The notes below the pieces were generated by a model. That model made no database searches and was not told where the DNA came from. It worked only from the letters and a program-made list of their open reading frames with translations. From Glebionis coronaria (Eukaryota > Streptophyta > Magnoliopsida > Asterales > Asteraceae), in NCBI GenBank assembly GCA_025667525.1, contig CM046881.1:494161627-494225626 (forward strand): 64,000 nt of DNA. The letters are read 5' to 3'. Positions 34,996 to 46,258 of this stretch are shown piece by piece. A program made the translations under genes and the position numbers. The stretch's first letter is position 1. Each line of letters starts with the position of its first letter.

Positions 34996-35419
34996 TCGGT
35001 TCCATCCTTGGATCGTTCTTTTTTTCGATTTAGGTGGTCTATAAAAAAAAATTTGGTCCAAATCTATATCATTTTTGTCACGGTTTGTTGTGTTTTTTAT
35101 CATATTCACAAGTTTTTTGTCACGTCCTGTTATTTTTTGTCCACAGTTTCACTGGTTTCATTAAAACTTATTCATCTATGGTCAAAAGTTGTCATCGTGG
35201 TCAAAAGTTGTCTTGTTGTTTTTGATATTCAAAAAGTGGTCAAAAGTGGTAATCTGGTATTCATATTGTCTACTATTTCTGGTCCATTTTTTGATATGGT
35301 ATTTTTTTTCTGGGTTTATCTTGTTGTTTATGATAACGAAGTTACCCAGAAAAATATTCAGATTCAGATTACCATACCCGGATTTTCAGGAACAAGGACA
35401 TCTCGCGGATAAGATTTCA

Positions 35420-35830
35420 GATTCATGGTGCATCGCATTGAGTGCGATGGGTTGTCTACGATGTTACCATTGCGATGGGTACCATCGCGATGGGACATCG
35501 ACTGCGATGGACTCTTCATGTTCAGACTGTGATGGGTCCTAGTTTAAACTGCGATGGGACATCATGTTACGATAGACTACATAGTTTAGACTGCGATGGG
35601 TCAAAGTTTTAGACTGCGATGGACTAAAAAGTTTAGACTGCGATGGCTTAAATTTTTAGACTGCGATGGGTCTAAAAAGCTTGACTGCGATGACCATCTG
35701 ACTCATGTTACGATGGACATCTTTTGACTGCGATGGGTTCATTTTTTAAGACTGCGATGGAAATTCTTTTTGACTCCGATGGGTTTAAAAAATGTTTGAC
35801 TACGATGCAGTTTAAAACTTACATGACCAT
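35420..35830. repeat. GACTGCGATGG repeat array inside the non-autonomous element
   Basis: About 16 copies of gactgcgatgg(g) and close variants (tgcgatggg, gttacgatgg), spaced mostly 22-32 bp with A/T-rich spacers. Motif cores are conserved while spacers vary in sequence and length. Confidence 0.85.
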
Positions 35831-38348
35831 GACCATGATGTTTAGACTTAACAATTGACCGAAACCATCTCAACCGAGTCAACTCGGTAATTACCGAGTT
35901 GACTCAGTTAACTCACTGAGTCGACTCAACTGCCAACCTTATATCACCACAACACCATCCATAACTAACCTAATCCCATCGTCTCCTAAAACCCCATAGA
36001 CTCTAGAATCAAACCAACTTAATTATGATCTCAGTTTATGTTTCGACTTATATCTTTTAAAGATATAACAAGATCTTATTAAGGTCTATACATCGGAAAC
36101 TAATCTTCACAGATCTAATGTTTGGAATTAACCACTTTTAATCTACGAAATCTAAGAATGATGTATAACAAGCATGTTATAATCAGTTCTTTATTTCGAT
36201 TCAAACACATAAACCAACATGCAATCAATTACCTACCTGAGATCCTTCGAATGATTCCATTTGTTAGCCTCGAGAACAACTTATTGATCTTGAAGACTTG
36301 CTGCTCATTGGGCTTACTCGAATCACGGTATAGGTTTGCTTATGAGATTTCTAGATTTGAAGAGAATGAATATATAAGGTCAGTGTTTGATAATGGAGGT
36401 TTGATTTGATGATCTAAGATTAAAAGAGATGAGTTTTTAGCTATTTTTGTGGCTGCGTTTACAAGGAAATAAAATGGGGGCGGAGAATACTAGAATGAGT
36501 TTAGGGTTGGTTAACTGTGAGTGGAATTAGGAGTTGTGAGTGTTTTATACCAATTTGTGGACCAAGTATTTAATTAATGATGGGCATGTCTATCCGATTT
36601 TCACTTGCAAATTGTTGGACGAGGTTTCACAATGTCAATGGGCTGAAAATGATGGGTCGAAGGTTTGTTGACGTTGGCTAATTCTATGATGGGCCGTCTG
36701 ACTTTTTTCTTATACACACAATTTTTTAAAAATTTGAATTTTTTGTATAAACATTGTGTGTATTAAGTTATACTTCGGTCAACATCGGGACAAAAGTGAC
36801 GTGACAAAGTAACGTGACAAATGTGACGAGAATTTATTTGAGACGAGACCAAGAAAAAATGGGCGATTTTTTAGTGACTACAGATTTTTTTTGGATCGGG
36901 TATTAATTATTTGAAGACGGAGACGAATTTTTCGAAGGCGTGAACTTATTTTATCCTTCAAAGATAACTTGCTCGTGCTTAATCTTAGAATGACGACTTG
37001 GTTATCTAGTTTCCGGGATCGGGGTGGTTGGTTGATGACTCGGATAACTATCACTTAAAGGGGTTACACTGTTCTACTCAGTGTCACGCGCTTAGTCGAC
37101 GTGGATAATTTCAAGAGGTGTTGTGCTTATAGACTTCTTCAATGATGCATTGAGTACTTAGAGATTTCTCCACCGTTCCTCATTCAACAATTGTGCAAGC
37201 TTAAGTCACAAGGTCGAAGGATTCTTATTCAGTTTCACGTTTGATGTATCCGGTTCATTCTATCAGTGGTCACTTCAAATTGCTTTCAAGTGGGTTGGTA
37301 AAGTTGGCCATGGAGAGTTTATGAGTAGAGATTTTCGATCAACTGCTGATTCTCACCGAATATAATTAAGCTTATTTATTATTCTCTCGAGATTTTCAGG
37401 TTCACGTGCTTACAATTTATTGATGGTTCTGAGTTTTGAAACCATCAAGGGGGAATAAGAAGACACATTGAACGCACAACGAGTACACGTGATGAAATTC
37501 ATACCTTCTTTTGATTTGAAGACATTCCGGGATGACATTTGTCATAGCCGCAGAGAAAATCAGTGTTTTAACTCGTGGCGTTATCAATCTCTAAACGGTA
37601 CACTACTGATTCGATGTTTAATTGTTTGGTTGTTGCAATTATTCATCATCATTATCCTATATGCATTCCCGGGACTTAATTGACTCTGGTGCATCTCCGG
37701 AAGAAGATATGTTCATTTCCGGGACTTAATTGACTCTGGTGTTACGATGTCAACTTCATGAATGGGATAAAGTGCCCACTTCAGTATTTGAGCTTCATAA
37801 TTGGGATTAATTTACTTTCTTCAACTATGTGGAGGAAGAAATGTCTTGATTCTTTCTGGTATGCATAACTTGAACTCTCAAGGGGAAGAAAAATTCAGAA
37901 GAATTATTCAAGCGTGAGAATAGAAGTTGTTGATCTACTTTGTGTGCCCCAAACTTTCAATCCCTCTTAGCAACGTTATCATGTTATATGATGGGATTTG
38001 CTTGTTAGATTCCGCTGTGCGCTTAATCATTCTAAGCTTTATTGAAAGCTTTGAAGTTGCTTACGAGGATTGTCGGTTTAGGGGGAAGCTATTTAAAAGC
38101 TTCTACATCAAGTTTATGTGGCATGAATTAGGGGGAAGTTAATTCAGAAGCTTCTCCTTAACCAGAAGTGTATGGGTTACTTAGCTCGTGCCGTTACAGT
38201 ATTTCTACTACAAGTTAAAGATGAGTCGTTTTGAAGACGAAGGCCTCAGAAGACTTCATCAGCATTGGACGCTTCATGAAAGCTCTAGTTCTTATCATTA
38301 TGTACTTGTTAGGAAAAATATTGTAAGGAATTCTACACGTCGTCCCAT
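35831..38348 (+). other. Non-coding interior of the non-autonomous element
   Basis: No retroelement protein motif. It holds a stretch of TCAACTCGGTAA/TTACCGAGTTGA inverted repeats (35880-35930), a 47-bp direct repeat around 'gggacttaattgactctggtg' (37671 and 37718), and two 'agggggaag' blocks near 38080-38140. Confidence 0.8.
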
Positions 38349-38358
38349 GGGGGAAAAT
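38349..38358 (+). other. Polypurine tract of the non-autonomous element
   Basis: GGGGGAAAAT immediately upstream of the 3' LTR. Confidence 0.85.
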
Positions 38359-38649
38359 TGTTGGAAATTCACTTTATGTGACGACATTTAAGAATTCCCA
38401 TTAGTTATCATAGTCACACACGTTTAGACTAGACTAGGTTCATGTATAGTTAAGTGTATCGTGTGTGACTATATATACCCCTCCTTAGCTTCTAAGGAGG
38501 GGTGTTGCTTATGTTCATTTGTACTTTCATTTCCTTTCAATACATTTTCTTAATCTTTCACATACAACCTCTCTTCTCTCTCTCTCAACAATGGCTTCCA
38601 CCATCTATCACCCTACTAGACCACCGGATTAGCTTTTAGCAAATCCTCA
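38359..38649 (+). repeat. 3' LTR of the non-autonomous element
   Basis: Near-identical to 34687-34980, with a short indel around 'aaggaggggtgttgctt'. High identity implies recent insertion. Confidence 0.95.
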
Positions 38650-38798
38650 CATTACTTAGTCATAAATCTGCGACAATGACATATATATGTATGCATAAAA
38701 ATGATGAATGCATGAAAACGACTGTCAGTTCTAGGAAGACCGTAGTGACTACCCACTAATCACAGGTCATATTTTGAGAGCCTATAGGTCGAAGCCTT

Positions 38799-38811
38799 GG
38801 CTCTGATACCA
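38799..38811 (-). other. Primer-binding site of element E
   Basis: Minus strand TGGTATCAGAGCC, four bases inside LTR E, identical to that of B-C. Confidence 0.93.
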
Positions 38812-38815
38812 TAAT

Positions 38816-41733
38816 TGTAACACCCCATTTTGATAATGGAATGTCACGCGTAATTATGGCGTGTCATCAAAGCATACAAGGAAAAATGTCTAAACATTAC
38901 ATGACCATAAAAGGAAAATACCGGAATCAAACATCGGTAGTCCAAAAGTAAAGCTCATCACACACAAACATAAGTACTGTAAGGAAAGGACTAAACAATG
39001 TCCATAGCAAGTGTATCAAAGGAAAGATAATGCATAAAGTAAAGAAAGGCTTGAAAGCTTCCAGTCCATATGCACGTACGCTTAAAGTCTACGAGCGTCC
39101 CTGAGTACCTGTCGTTTTGGGAACATAGAAAAGGAAAACGGCTGAGCAATACGCCCAGTGTACGGATGTACAATAAAGCATGAATAGGATAAGCATATAA
39201 CATATAACAGCGGAAGAAACTAAGTCCCGAGTAACCTGGTTAAGTCTTGGTAAAACTGGTTTTATAGTTTGAAAAGCCTTATGTTTATCTTATAAAAACT
39301 GTTTAACATGTTCTACCATTAGCCAATATAGGTCATGAAAATCCACCGTGCATGAATACTTGGAGGGGTGACCTCATCATGCAAATTAGAGGGGCTGCCT
39401 CTAATTTGATATATTGGTTTGGGTAGGAGGGATCAACTCCTTGTGAAGGATGCAAGGCACACACCACATTCACACTGAGTAATCTGCTGAAAACATGTAA
39501 CTAGGATGCACCCAAACACCCCACATGATAAATATAATAATATGGCCAAAAGCTGAAGGGACGCCACGAGCAATCACTCCGCCGTGGTGAAGTCATAACA
39601 TCATTGCCTCTAATGTTATGGTTATGGTACCTCCATAACTAGGTGAAACTGGTCATGCATGTATATGGCTATAGGTATTCTAAATTAAACATAAGCAAGT
39701 CAAACATATAAACTTATACTACGGGAAAACAGTTGGCTGCATACGGGGAATCCTAATAAGGAAAGAATGTCCATACTGAAAGGACGGGAATCCGTACCTT
39801 ATGTCCAGTGAACGAAGAAGATGAACTGAGGAGAATCCTACTTCGGTATCACTAATGCTACATATATACATACATGAATAAGTATCTGACTACTAAATAC
39901 GTAACTGGTTTTATATCATGTCTTAGCTTATTTTATATGTTCATATCATGTTTTACTGTTTAAAGCCTTAAACTGTGTTTATCTTATATTCTGTCTATTC
40001 TGATTAAGTATTTCTGGTATTTCATGTATTATTATACTTACTGTGTAATAATAAGTAACTTTCCAAAAATAGCAGGTTTCCTAAAATAGAAAGTTTCCAA
40101 AAATAGAAAGTTACCAAAATTAGAAAGTTTACAAAAATAGAAATTTTCCAAAAATAGAAAGTTTCCAAAAATAGAATTACTGCTTAAAATAGATGAGTTT
40201 CTAAAAATACAAAGTTTCCATAAATAGATCAGCTGCCTTAATTAAATAAGTTTCTAAAAATAAAAAGTTTCCATAAATAGATTAGCTGCCTTAATTAAAT
40301 AAGTTTCTAAAAATAGAAAGTTTCCATAATTAGATATAAGCTGGTTAAATAAGCTAAGTATAAGCTTAAGTGTTTTTCTGATTATTTTCTAAGTCGTAAT
40401 GATATAATGTATAGTTTATTAATTATTACATGTAATTTAAATAAACTATAGGTTAAAAGTATTTAATTAAAATATATCATGTTTTTAATTAAATAAAGTT
40501 AAATACTTAGGTTAAAACATGTATTATTATTTATTAATAATATAACCTAAGTCATGTTAATTAATTAACTATAACCATGGTTTTTAAATAATTAATTAAT
40601 TATAAGTCTAGAAAATATAAAATACTTAGGTTAATAATTTCATGATCTAATAATTTAAATATAACCTAAGTCATGTTAATTAAATTAATCATGTCATATT
40701 TATAATTTAATTTTTCATATGATTAAACAAAAAAATAATCTTAACATAAATCGTGAATCGGATCTTGACTAGAAACCATAAACCGGACATGAAATCGACA
40801 CCATACCCCGAACCACTTCGGGGTTCCCTTTGTTTTGCTGCTTCCGTGGGACCCACACCACCCAACCGGGACCATATGGTCTCGGTGGTGGTTTATTAGC
40901 CAAACCGAGACCCCCTTGGGGTTTGGTTTAGGCGCCGGCCAATCAAACACCCCTAAAAACAACCTTTTTTATTTACCCAAAAACCATTTGCATGTTTGAT
41001 CTATGTTTTTAATTAGGTTTTTAAAAACATCATGTTCTTAATTAATTTATTAGATCAAATCAAAAAGAAAAAGGATAAAGGATATACCGAATGCGTGGAT
41101 CTAACGAGGATGAACACACACGAACACACGTACAATATTCAAGATCAAAATCAAAACGAACACCCCCTTTTCTTGTGTTGTATGCGGCGGCCAAAGAGGA
41201 AGAAGGAGAAAGGAGAAAACTTTTTAGGTTTTTAATTTTTCTTCTGTAAAGTGAAAAGTGAAAACAAGTTTTACCTTAACCCCCTTTTCATTGTAAAAAT
41301 TGATGGGCTTGGCCCATGGTGTTGGTGTAGCCGCGGGTAGGGGGCCCCACATGGGGAACCCGTACCGTTTTCCGTGTCTCATTTTTTAAGTGTTCGTTCG
41401 TGTTTATTTGTGTTCGTGTTTAATGTGTTCTCGTTAAATATTTACCGTGACCTAATATATTTATTTATGCTCGTAATAAATATATATATATACGTAATTA
41501 ATATTTGTTCGTGATTTAATTACGTTCATGATTTCATGATCGCATGTTCGTGATTAATTATTGTCAAATAATTATTGCGTGTTCGTGCGTAGTAAATACT
41601 TATCGTGTTCTAACACGTACGTAATACGTAAAATCCTAACACGTAATCGTAATCATGCTATAATAGGAAAGTTTTAATCTAGTACGTACGATCTTAAGGG
41701 TACTATTCATGGTAAAAGCATGCGGGTTTTACA
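38816..41733 (-). repeat. LTR E (5' LTR of element E, 2918 bp)
   Basis: Starts TGTAACACCCC, ends GGGTTTTACA. In the palindrome region it resembles B/C (loop ATAT) rather than A/D. It holds the 17-bp minisatellite (about 40053-40330). The outer flank is tacgt. Confidence 0.92.
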
Positions 41734-41783
41734 TACGTCTTAAAGTAGCATCGACTACGTCTAAACCGGAGAACTCTACGTTA

Positions 41784-44700
41784 CGTGCTTACGTTTACAT
41801 ACACCATTTTTGTGACAGTCCGATATTTCAGGAAATAAATTTATTCTCGAATATTATATTGGAATTTTAATTGGTGTTGGTTCATAAACTCACAAACTTA
41901 CAAGAAGAAATTAGGACTTAAGTGCATAATTTAACGTCTTTTACGATTAAACCAAGAACCCTAGGTTTACGTATTTACGCTTTTGTGCTCCATTTTTGTA
42001 GAGACAAATTTTATTAGAATTGTTTTCTGCTATAGATTCATAATTTATAAAAACGTTTTTCGTAAATCGACCCGAGGGCACGTAAACCGAGCAAACTAGA
42101 ATCAAGGAGTACCCGTAAATTAGTGGAGATGAGACAAGTGGGACACGTGTCCCACCCCCACTATGGGCTGATTTAACAAAGTCAACACCACTCTTGGTGT
42201 CAACTTCACATAAGCTAAGAAGGACACTTGTCCTCCTAGCCTTCCAAACCATCAAAACCACCAAACTAGAAACCATTTCCTTCATTTTTACATGCAAAAA
42301 TCAATCTCTCCTCCTCTCTCTCTATTTTCGTCCATAACCCTCCCACAATCATCATCATCATCAAAAATCTAGCCATAAACAAAGGCTATAATCAACATAT
42401 GTTGAAGCCTACTTGTAAAGATGAAGATTGGAGGTGATTTTAACAAGTAAAAAGAAGTTTCTATGGAAGTAAAGGGCTGATTTTCAAAAAGGTGTTCATC
42501 CACTTGAAGATTTCAAAAACTCCATTGCTAAAGTTGAAGATTTGGTAACAAGAACTAAGCCTTGTTCATCAAAATCTCACCCTTTCTATCACTTTGATTG
42601 GTATAGAGATCATTTCTTTCTATCATCTTGTTATTTTTTAAATGTACTCATGTATTTTCTTCATAAATGTATATGTATATGATGATAAATGATGATCAAA
42701 ATATTGTGTAGGGTATTTGTGTTAATAGATTAGGTTAAAAAGACTAAAATCATTAAGTAAAGATGTTAAAATCTTGGTTAATTACATAGGCTGTATAAAA
42801 CAGTGAGTATCAAAATGATCACTTGGTAAAATAGCTTGGATTATTAAATATAAATACATATATATGATTTTTACATATGTGGAGAGTTGGTCACTCAATG
42901 GAATCATTAAAATGAGCAAGATGTGATCAAAATACTATTGAGGTACAAATCTATATAGTCTGTTTTGGACGAATTATATAAAATACTTAGAGGATGATTG
43001 AGCAGTAGCTATGCAAGAGTTATTTGTAGCACACATCATGTAGTTTATGCTGTTCAAATTTGAGCTTCTATCACCTTGTAAAACTCAAGATATAGCAAAA
43101 ATGGTAGAATGGACAGATTTGTAAATAAACTATATAGTATAAAAAGAGCACTCAAGTGATATTATTATAAAATAAATATATAAAACCCACTAACTAATAA
43201 TAACTATTATAAATGAGTTGTATACTAAAATAAATAAACATAGCATTTTATAAAAGTAAAACTCAAATGTTTTCTAAAACTACAAACTATATATAAGTTT
43301 TACGTCTTTTCGGCTAAAACCGAAAGATTAACGTTTTCGCCAAATAAAACTTAGATGGTCGGACCTGTCTAATGTAACATTTTTATAACTCATATACTGA
43401 TATGTAAACACATTTGACAAGTAAAACCGATAAACCCGAGCTTTATAACTTATGGACCTTAATGGGCCAAAGTAGCCTTATTGGACCATTAGCCCAACTA
43501 GTTTGGTTTAATGTTATTGGACTTACTCATGGGCTTAACCCACTTGGGCCCAACACATGAGTATAGGCCTAGTATAAAAAACTATAAATGGGCTAATATA
43601 ATGAACTGAACTTTTAATGGGCTTATTGGGCATTAATATGTAATTGGGTTGAAACTAGTATCACTAGTCTAAATTGACTAACACATAACAAATATAATGT
43701 TGTATGAAGAGATAAAATCCCACTTTATCATCATCATACTTATGATATCATCATATATACATAGCCATTATTTTTATAAAGTCACTGGACAAGAGTCTAA
43801 GACCGAGTATTATTTGTATAGGTTTCCGTGATTGAAGCACGTGTCGTACATCCAAAACGCCGATAGCCCGCCTTTCCCAATCAACGTGAGTTCATAGCCT
43901 CGCACTCTTTTAAATGTTTTATGAAATGTTTTATAAAACCGCGAGGGAGATAACATGTTAGTTTTAATAAAATAAGACACTAGTTGTCCCGATTGTTTGC
44001 TTATTGATATGGACCTGAATGATTATATGACCTGATGAATGATTATATGACTCGATGAATGAAATGAAATGGATTATTATAGTTAGGTTATGTCACTAAA
44101 AGTCCCATTAGCATGACTTGTGAACTACCGGGATTTGATAGACGCTTATGCATATAATAGTACTATTTGGGGAAGATCACCCCAGTTCGCGCCGTGACGG
44201 TTGATCCCCGTCGAGCCACATTGAGTGGCAAGCGAATTTATGTATGAGAAGATTTATATAAGCGTGATTATTTTGACGACACGCTGTTTTAGATGGGCAA
44301 AGGAAATACGGGTTAGCTACCCGATATATGTTATAGAAAGGTAACAATGTCATGCGGCTTATAATAATTCAATAATGAAAATACTGATGTACGAATTGAA
44401 TTATAATATATCGCCTGACTAGCAATACGGGGTCTTATTACTAATATTATGTTCGTGTTTTGGTTTTGCATAACCATTTTCATATAACGATTTTTATTAA
44501 ATGCTATACAACGATATAGAACGTATTGTATGATATTTTTACGACAATGGTTCGTATAATGGTTTTGAAGGCAAAAGCCTATATTATGATTTACGACAGG
44601 GATTTGTATAAAATGTTTTTGGCCTATTTTATGGCCTACGACAAAGAATTGTACAAAATGATTTTTGGTAATGATTATATACCGGTGATATATTAATGGT

Positions 44701-45017
44701 TTTTATTAAACTCTATGGATTCACTCGGCGTTTTCGCTGACTTTTTAACATGTTTTATCTCAGGTACTTGAAGGTATCGGGAAGACGACAAGAATTTATG
44801 CCCGCATTCAAATAAAATTTCTATTCAAATGTTTTGTAAAATTGTATGATATACTATGACCTGAGGACCTATGTAATCTTATATTTATGAATGGAAAATG
44901 CTTTGTTATTAAACGAGGCGACTTTTAAGCGTTGTCTATGATCTGAGTAATGTGTTATCCCGTAACACCAACGACTCTTCCACTGCATTGAAATGTGAAA
45001 TATTTGGGGGTGTTACA
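41784..45017 (+). repeat. LTR-like arm F of a large inverted repeat (about 3.2 kb)
   Basis: Collinear in reverse complement with 46259-49437. The inner end reads GGGGGTGTTACA (45006-45017), typical of a gypsy LTR 3' end. The outer end (cgtgcttacgtttacatacacc) aligns with TGTGCTCACATTTACATACACC of the other arm. No primer site follows and no matching duplication flanks it (cgtta / tcaaa). A degenerate ~47-bp tandem repeat lies at 44515-44690. No ORF. Confidence 0.8.
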
Positions 45018-46258
45018 TCAAAGGTAGTCTTTTCATTAATCACAAACAAGTCAAAATTGTACCGTAACACATTACGTGTTGCCATGTCATACAATTCCAA
45101 AAACTCATCCTACCAACTGATGTCTCAGTTAAGTTAGGGATTTTAAAAGATACCACAATGAATACTAATCTACAAGAGTCATTAGGTGTTCCACCTGTCC
45201 CGGAAGATCCATCGGTCGCAATTCAAAAGAAGATTTCTTCAATTTATTTCTTAGACACTGGGCATCCTCGTCATTGGACAATGGCCTAGGAACAAGCCTT
45301 AACACGAATCAACAATCATTTAAAAACTTATAATTCAATCACAGAACTTAATGACTTCCTCTTAAAAATCTCATATTCCATACGGGTTAAATTTTACTTC
45401 ATTCAAGTTTCAACCAAACCATACTCAATGCGATATCATACCTCATTCTTCAATACTTTCAACCTTACTCTTAGACCTTGAAAGGGCAATAAAAGTTCGA
45501 TATGAACAACACTTAATTTCCAATCCTATAGCTCTTACAACAATAGTTATCAAATAAGTTACTAGTATGAAATGATTCGCACGTTCAATTAGACTCCTCG
45601 GAAAGGTACAAGTGGCATGAGGCTTTTGGGTAAAGGCTCCAAACGACAGCCTCAAGTGCAACATTCACCTTTTCGATTTCAAACTTAAGAATTGGGTGAC
45701 ACCGAATCAGATGACACCTTTCCAGGTGGTAAGATTTTGTCAAACTCCACTCTATAAGGAAAGATCGTCATAACATCGATGTCAGATTTAATCTCGCCAA
45801 TTATTCTTCAAGATCATAGTCAACTACTATCAACAGTTCTACGAATATCAACAATTTTGTTGGGATCATAAATATCCACAACTTGGTTCAGATATAGAAT
45901 AGTTAGAAGTCCTACGAAAATAACTTTGATTGATTTGCTAGGGGAGTTAGGGTTCCTTGTGACAATCTACGTCGTATAAATATCTCGTATAAGTATTAAA
46001 ATAATCATCAAACAATCATGTAATAAAATTACAACATATATATATATATATATATAATCCAAGTTATATATATATTAAAATAACACTTCACAGTCTGGCC
46101 TTGTCGGTAACTCGAGAATTCTTCGGCACCGTTATAGTCAAAAGATTTTTAGACATTTTGAGAAAAATGTTTATAATTAAAAGATTTTGAAATGTTTTAT
46201 TCAAAACCTTGGTTTTAAAAATCTTTTGTTCTCTATAACGAGAGCTCTGATGCCAAAC
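45018..46258. other. Spacer between the inverted LTR-like arms
   Basis: 1.24 kb of AT-rich DNA with no protein family recognised in either strand. At its right end, minus strand TGGCATCAGAGCTC (46242-46255) is an iMet-type primer site belonging to arm G. A (ta)n run lies near 46035-46060. Confidence 0.7.
46242..46255 (-). other. Primer-binding site next to arm G
   Basis: Minus strand TGGCATCAGAGCTC, three bases inside LTR G, marking G as the 5' LTR of a minus-strand gypsy element whose interior is largely gone. Confidence 0.75.

Larger units (their letters stand above)
34687..38649 (+). mobile_element. Non-autonomous LTR retrotransposon (LARD-like, 3963 bp)
   Basis: 294-bp and 291-bp near-identical LTRs, a perfect CATTA duplication, a primer site (TGGCATCAGAGCC) and a purine tract (GGGGGAAAAT) are all present and in order on the plus strand, opposite to its host. 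The 3.4-kb interior encodes no gag or pol motif in any frame. It is longer than a TRIM and shorter than most LARDs. Repeated 'gggggaag' tracts near its 3' end suggest descent from a copia element. It must have moved using proteins of another element. Confidence 0.92.
19327..41733 (-). mobile_element. Ty3/gypsy (Tekay-like chromovirus) element E, outer host of three insertions
   Basis: 5' LTR 38816-41733, primer site 38799-38811, leader 38655-38798 plus 34397-34681, gag 34396-33186 continuing at 22650, then protease, RT, RNase H and integrase down to 19327. There it is cut by element A-D; its polypurine tract and 3' LTR must lie left of the window. It was also split by an Athila-like element (22656-33180) and a non-autonomous element (34687-38649). 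Removing these leaves about 5.0 kb of interior, normal for a chromovirus. The right flank is tacgt (41734-41738), the predicted target-site duplication. pol has several stops, one frameshift and deletions, so it is dead. Confidence 0.85.

Noticed and set aside
35008..35412. 134-codon plus ORF with hydrophobic segments after the non-autonomous 5' LTR
   Set aside because: Phe/Val-rich because of a T-rich leader with repeated 'gtcaaaagt' words; overlapping frames are equally open and there is no domain.
42000..42297. 116-codon minus ORF near LTR-like arm F
   Set aside because: Frame not conserved in the inverted copy near 49000; no domain.
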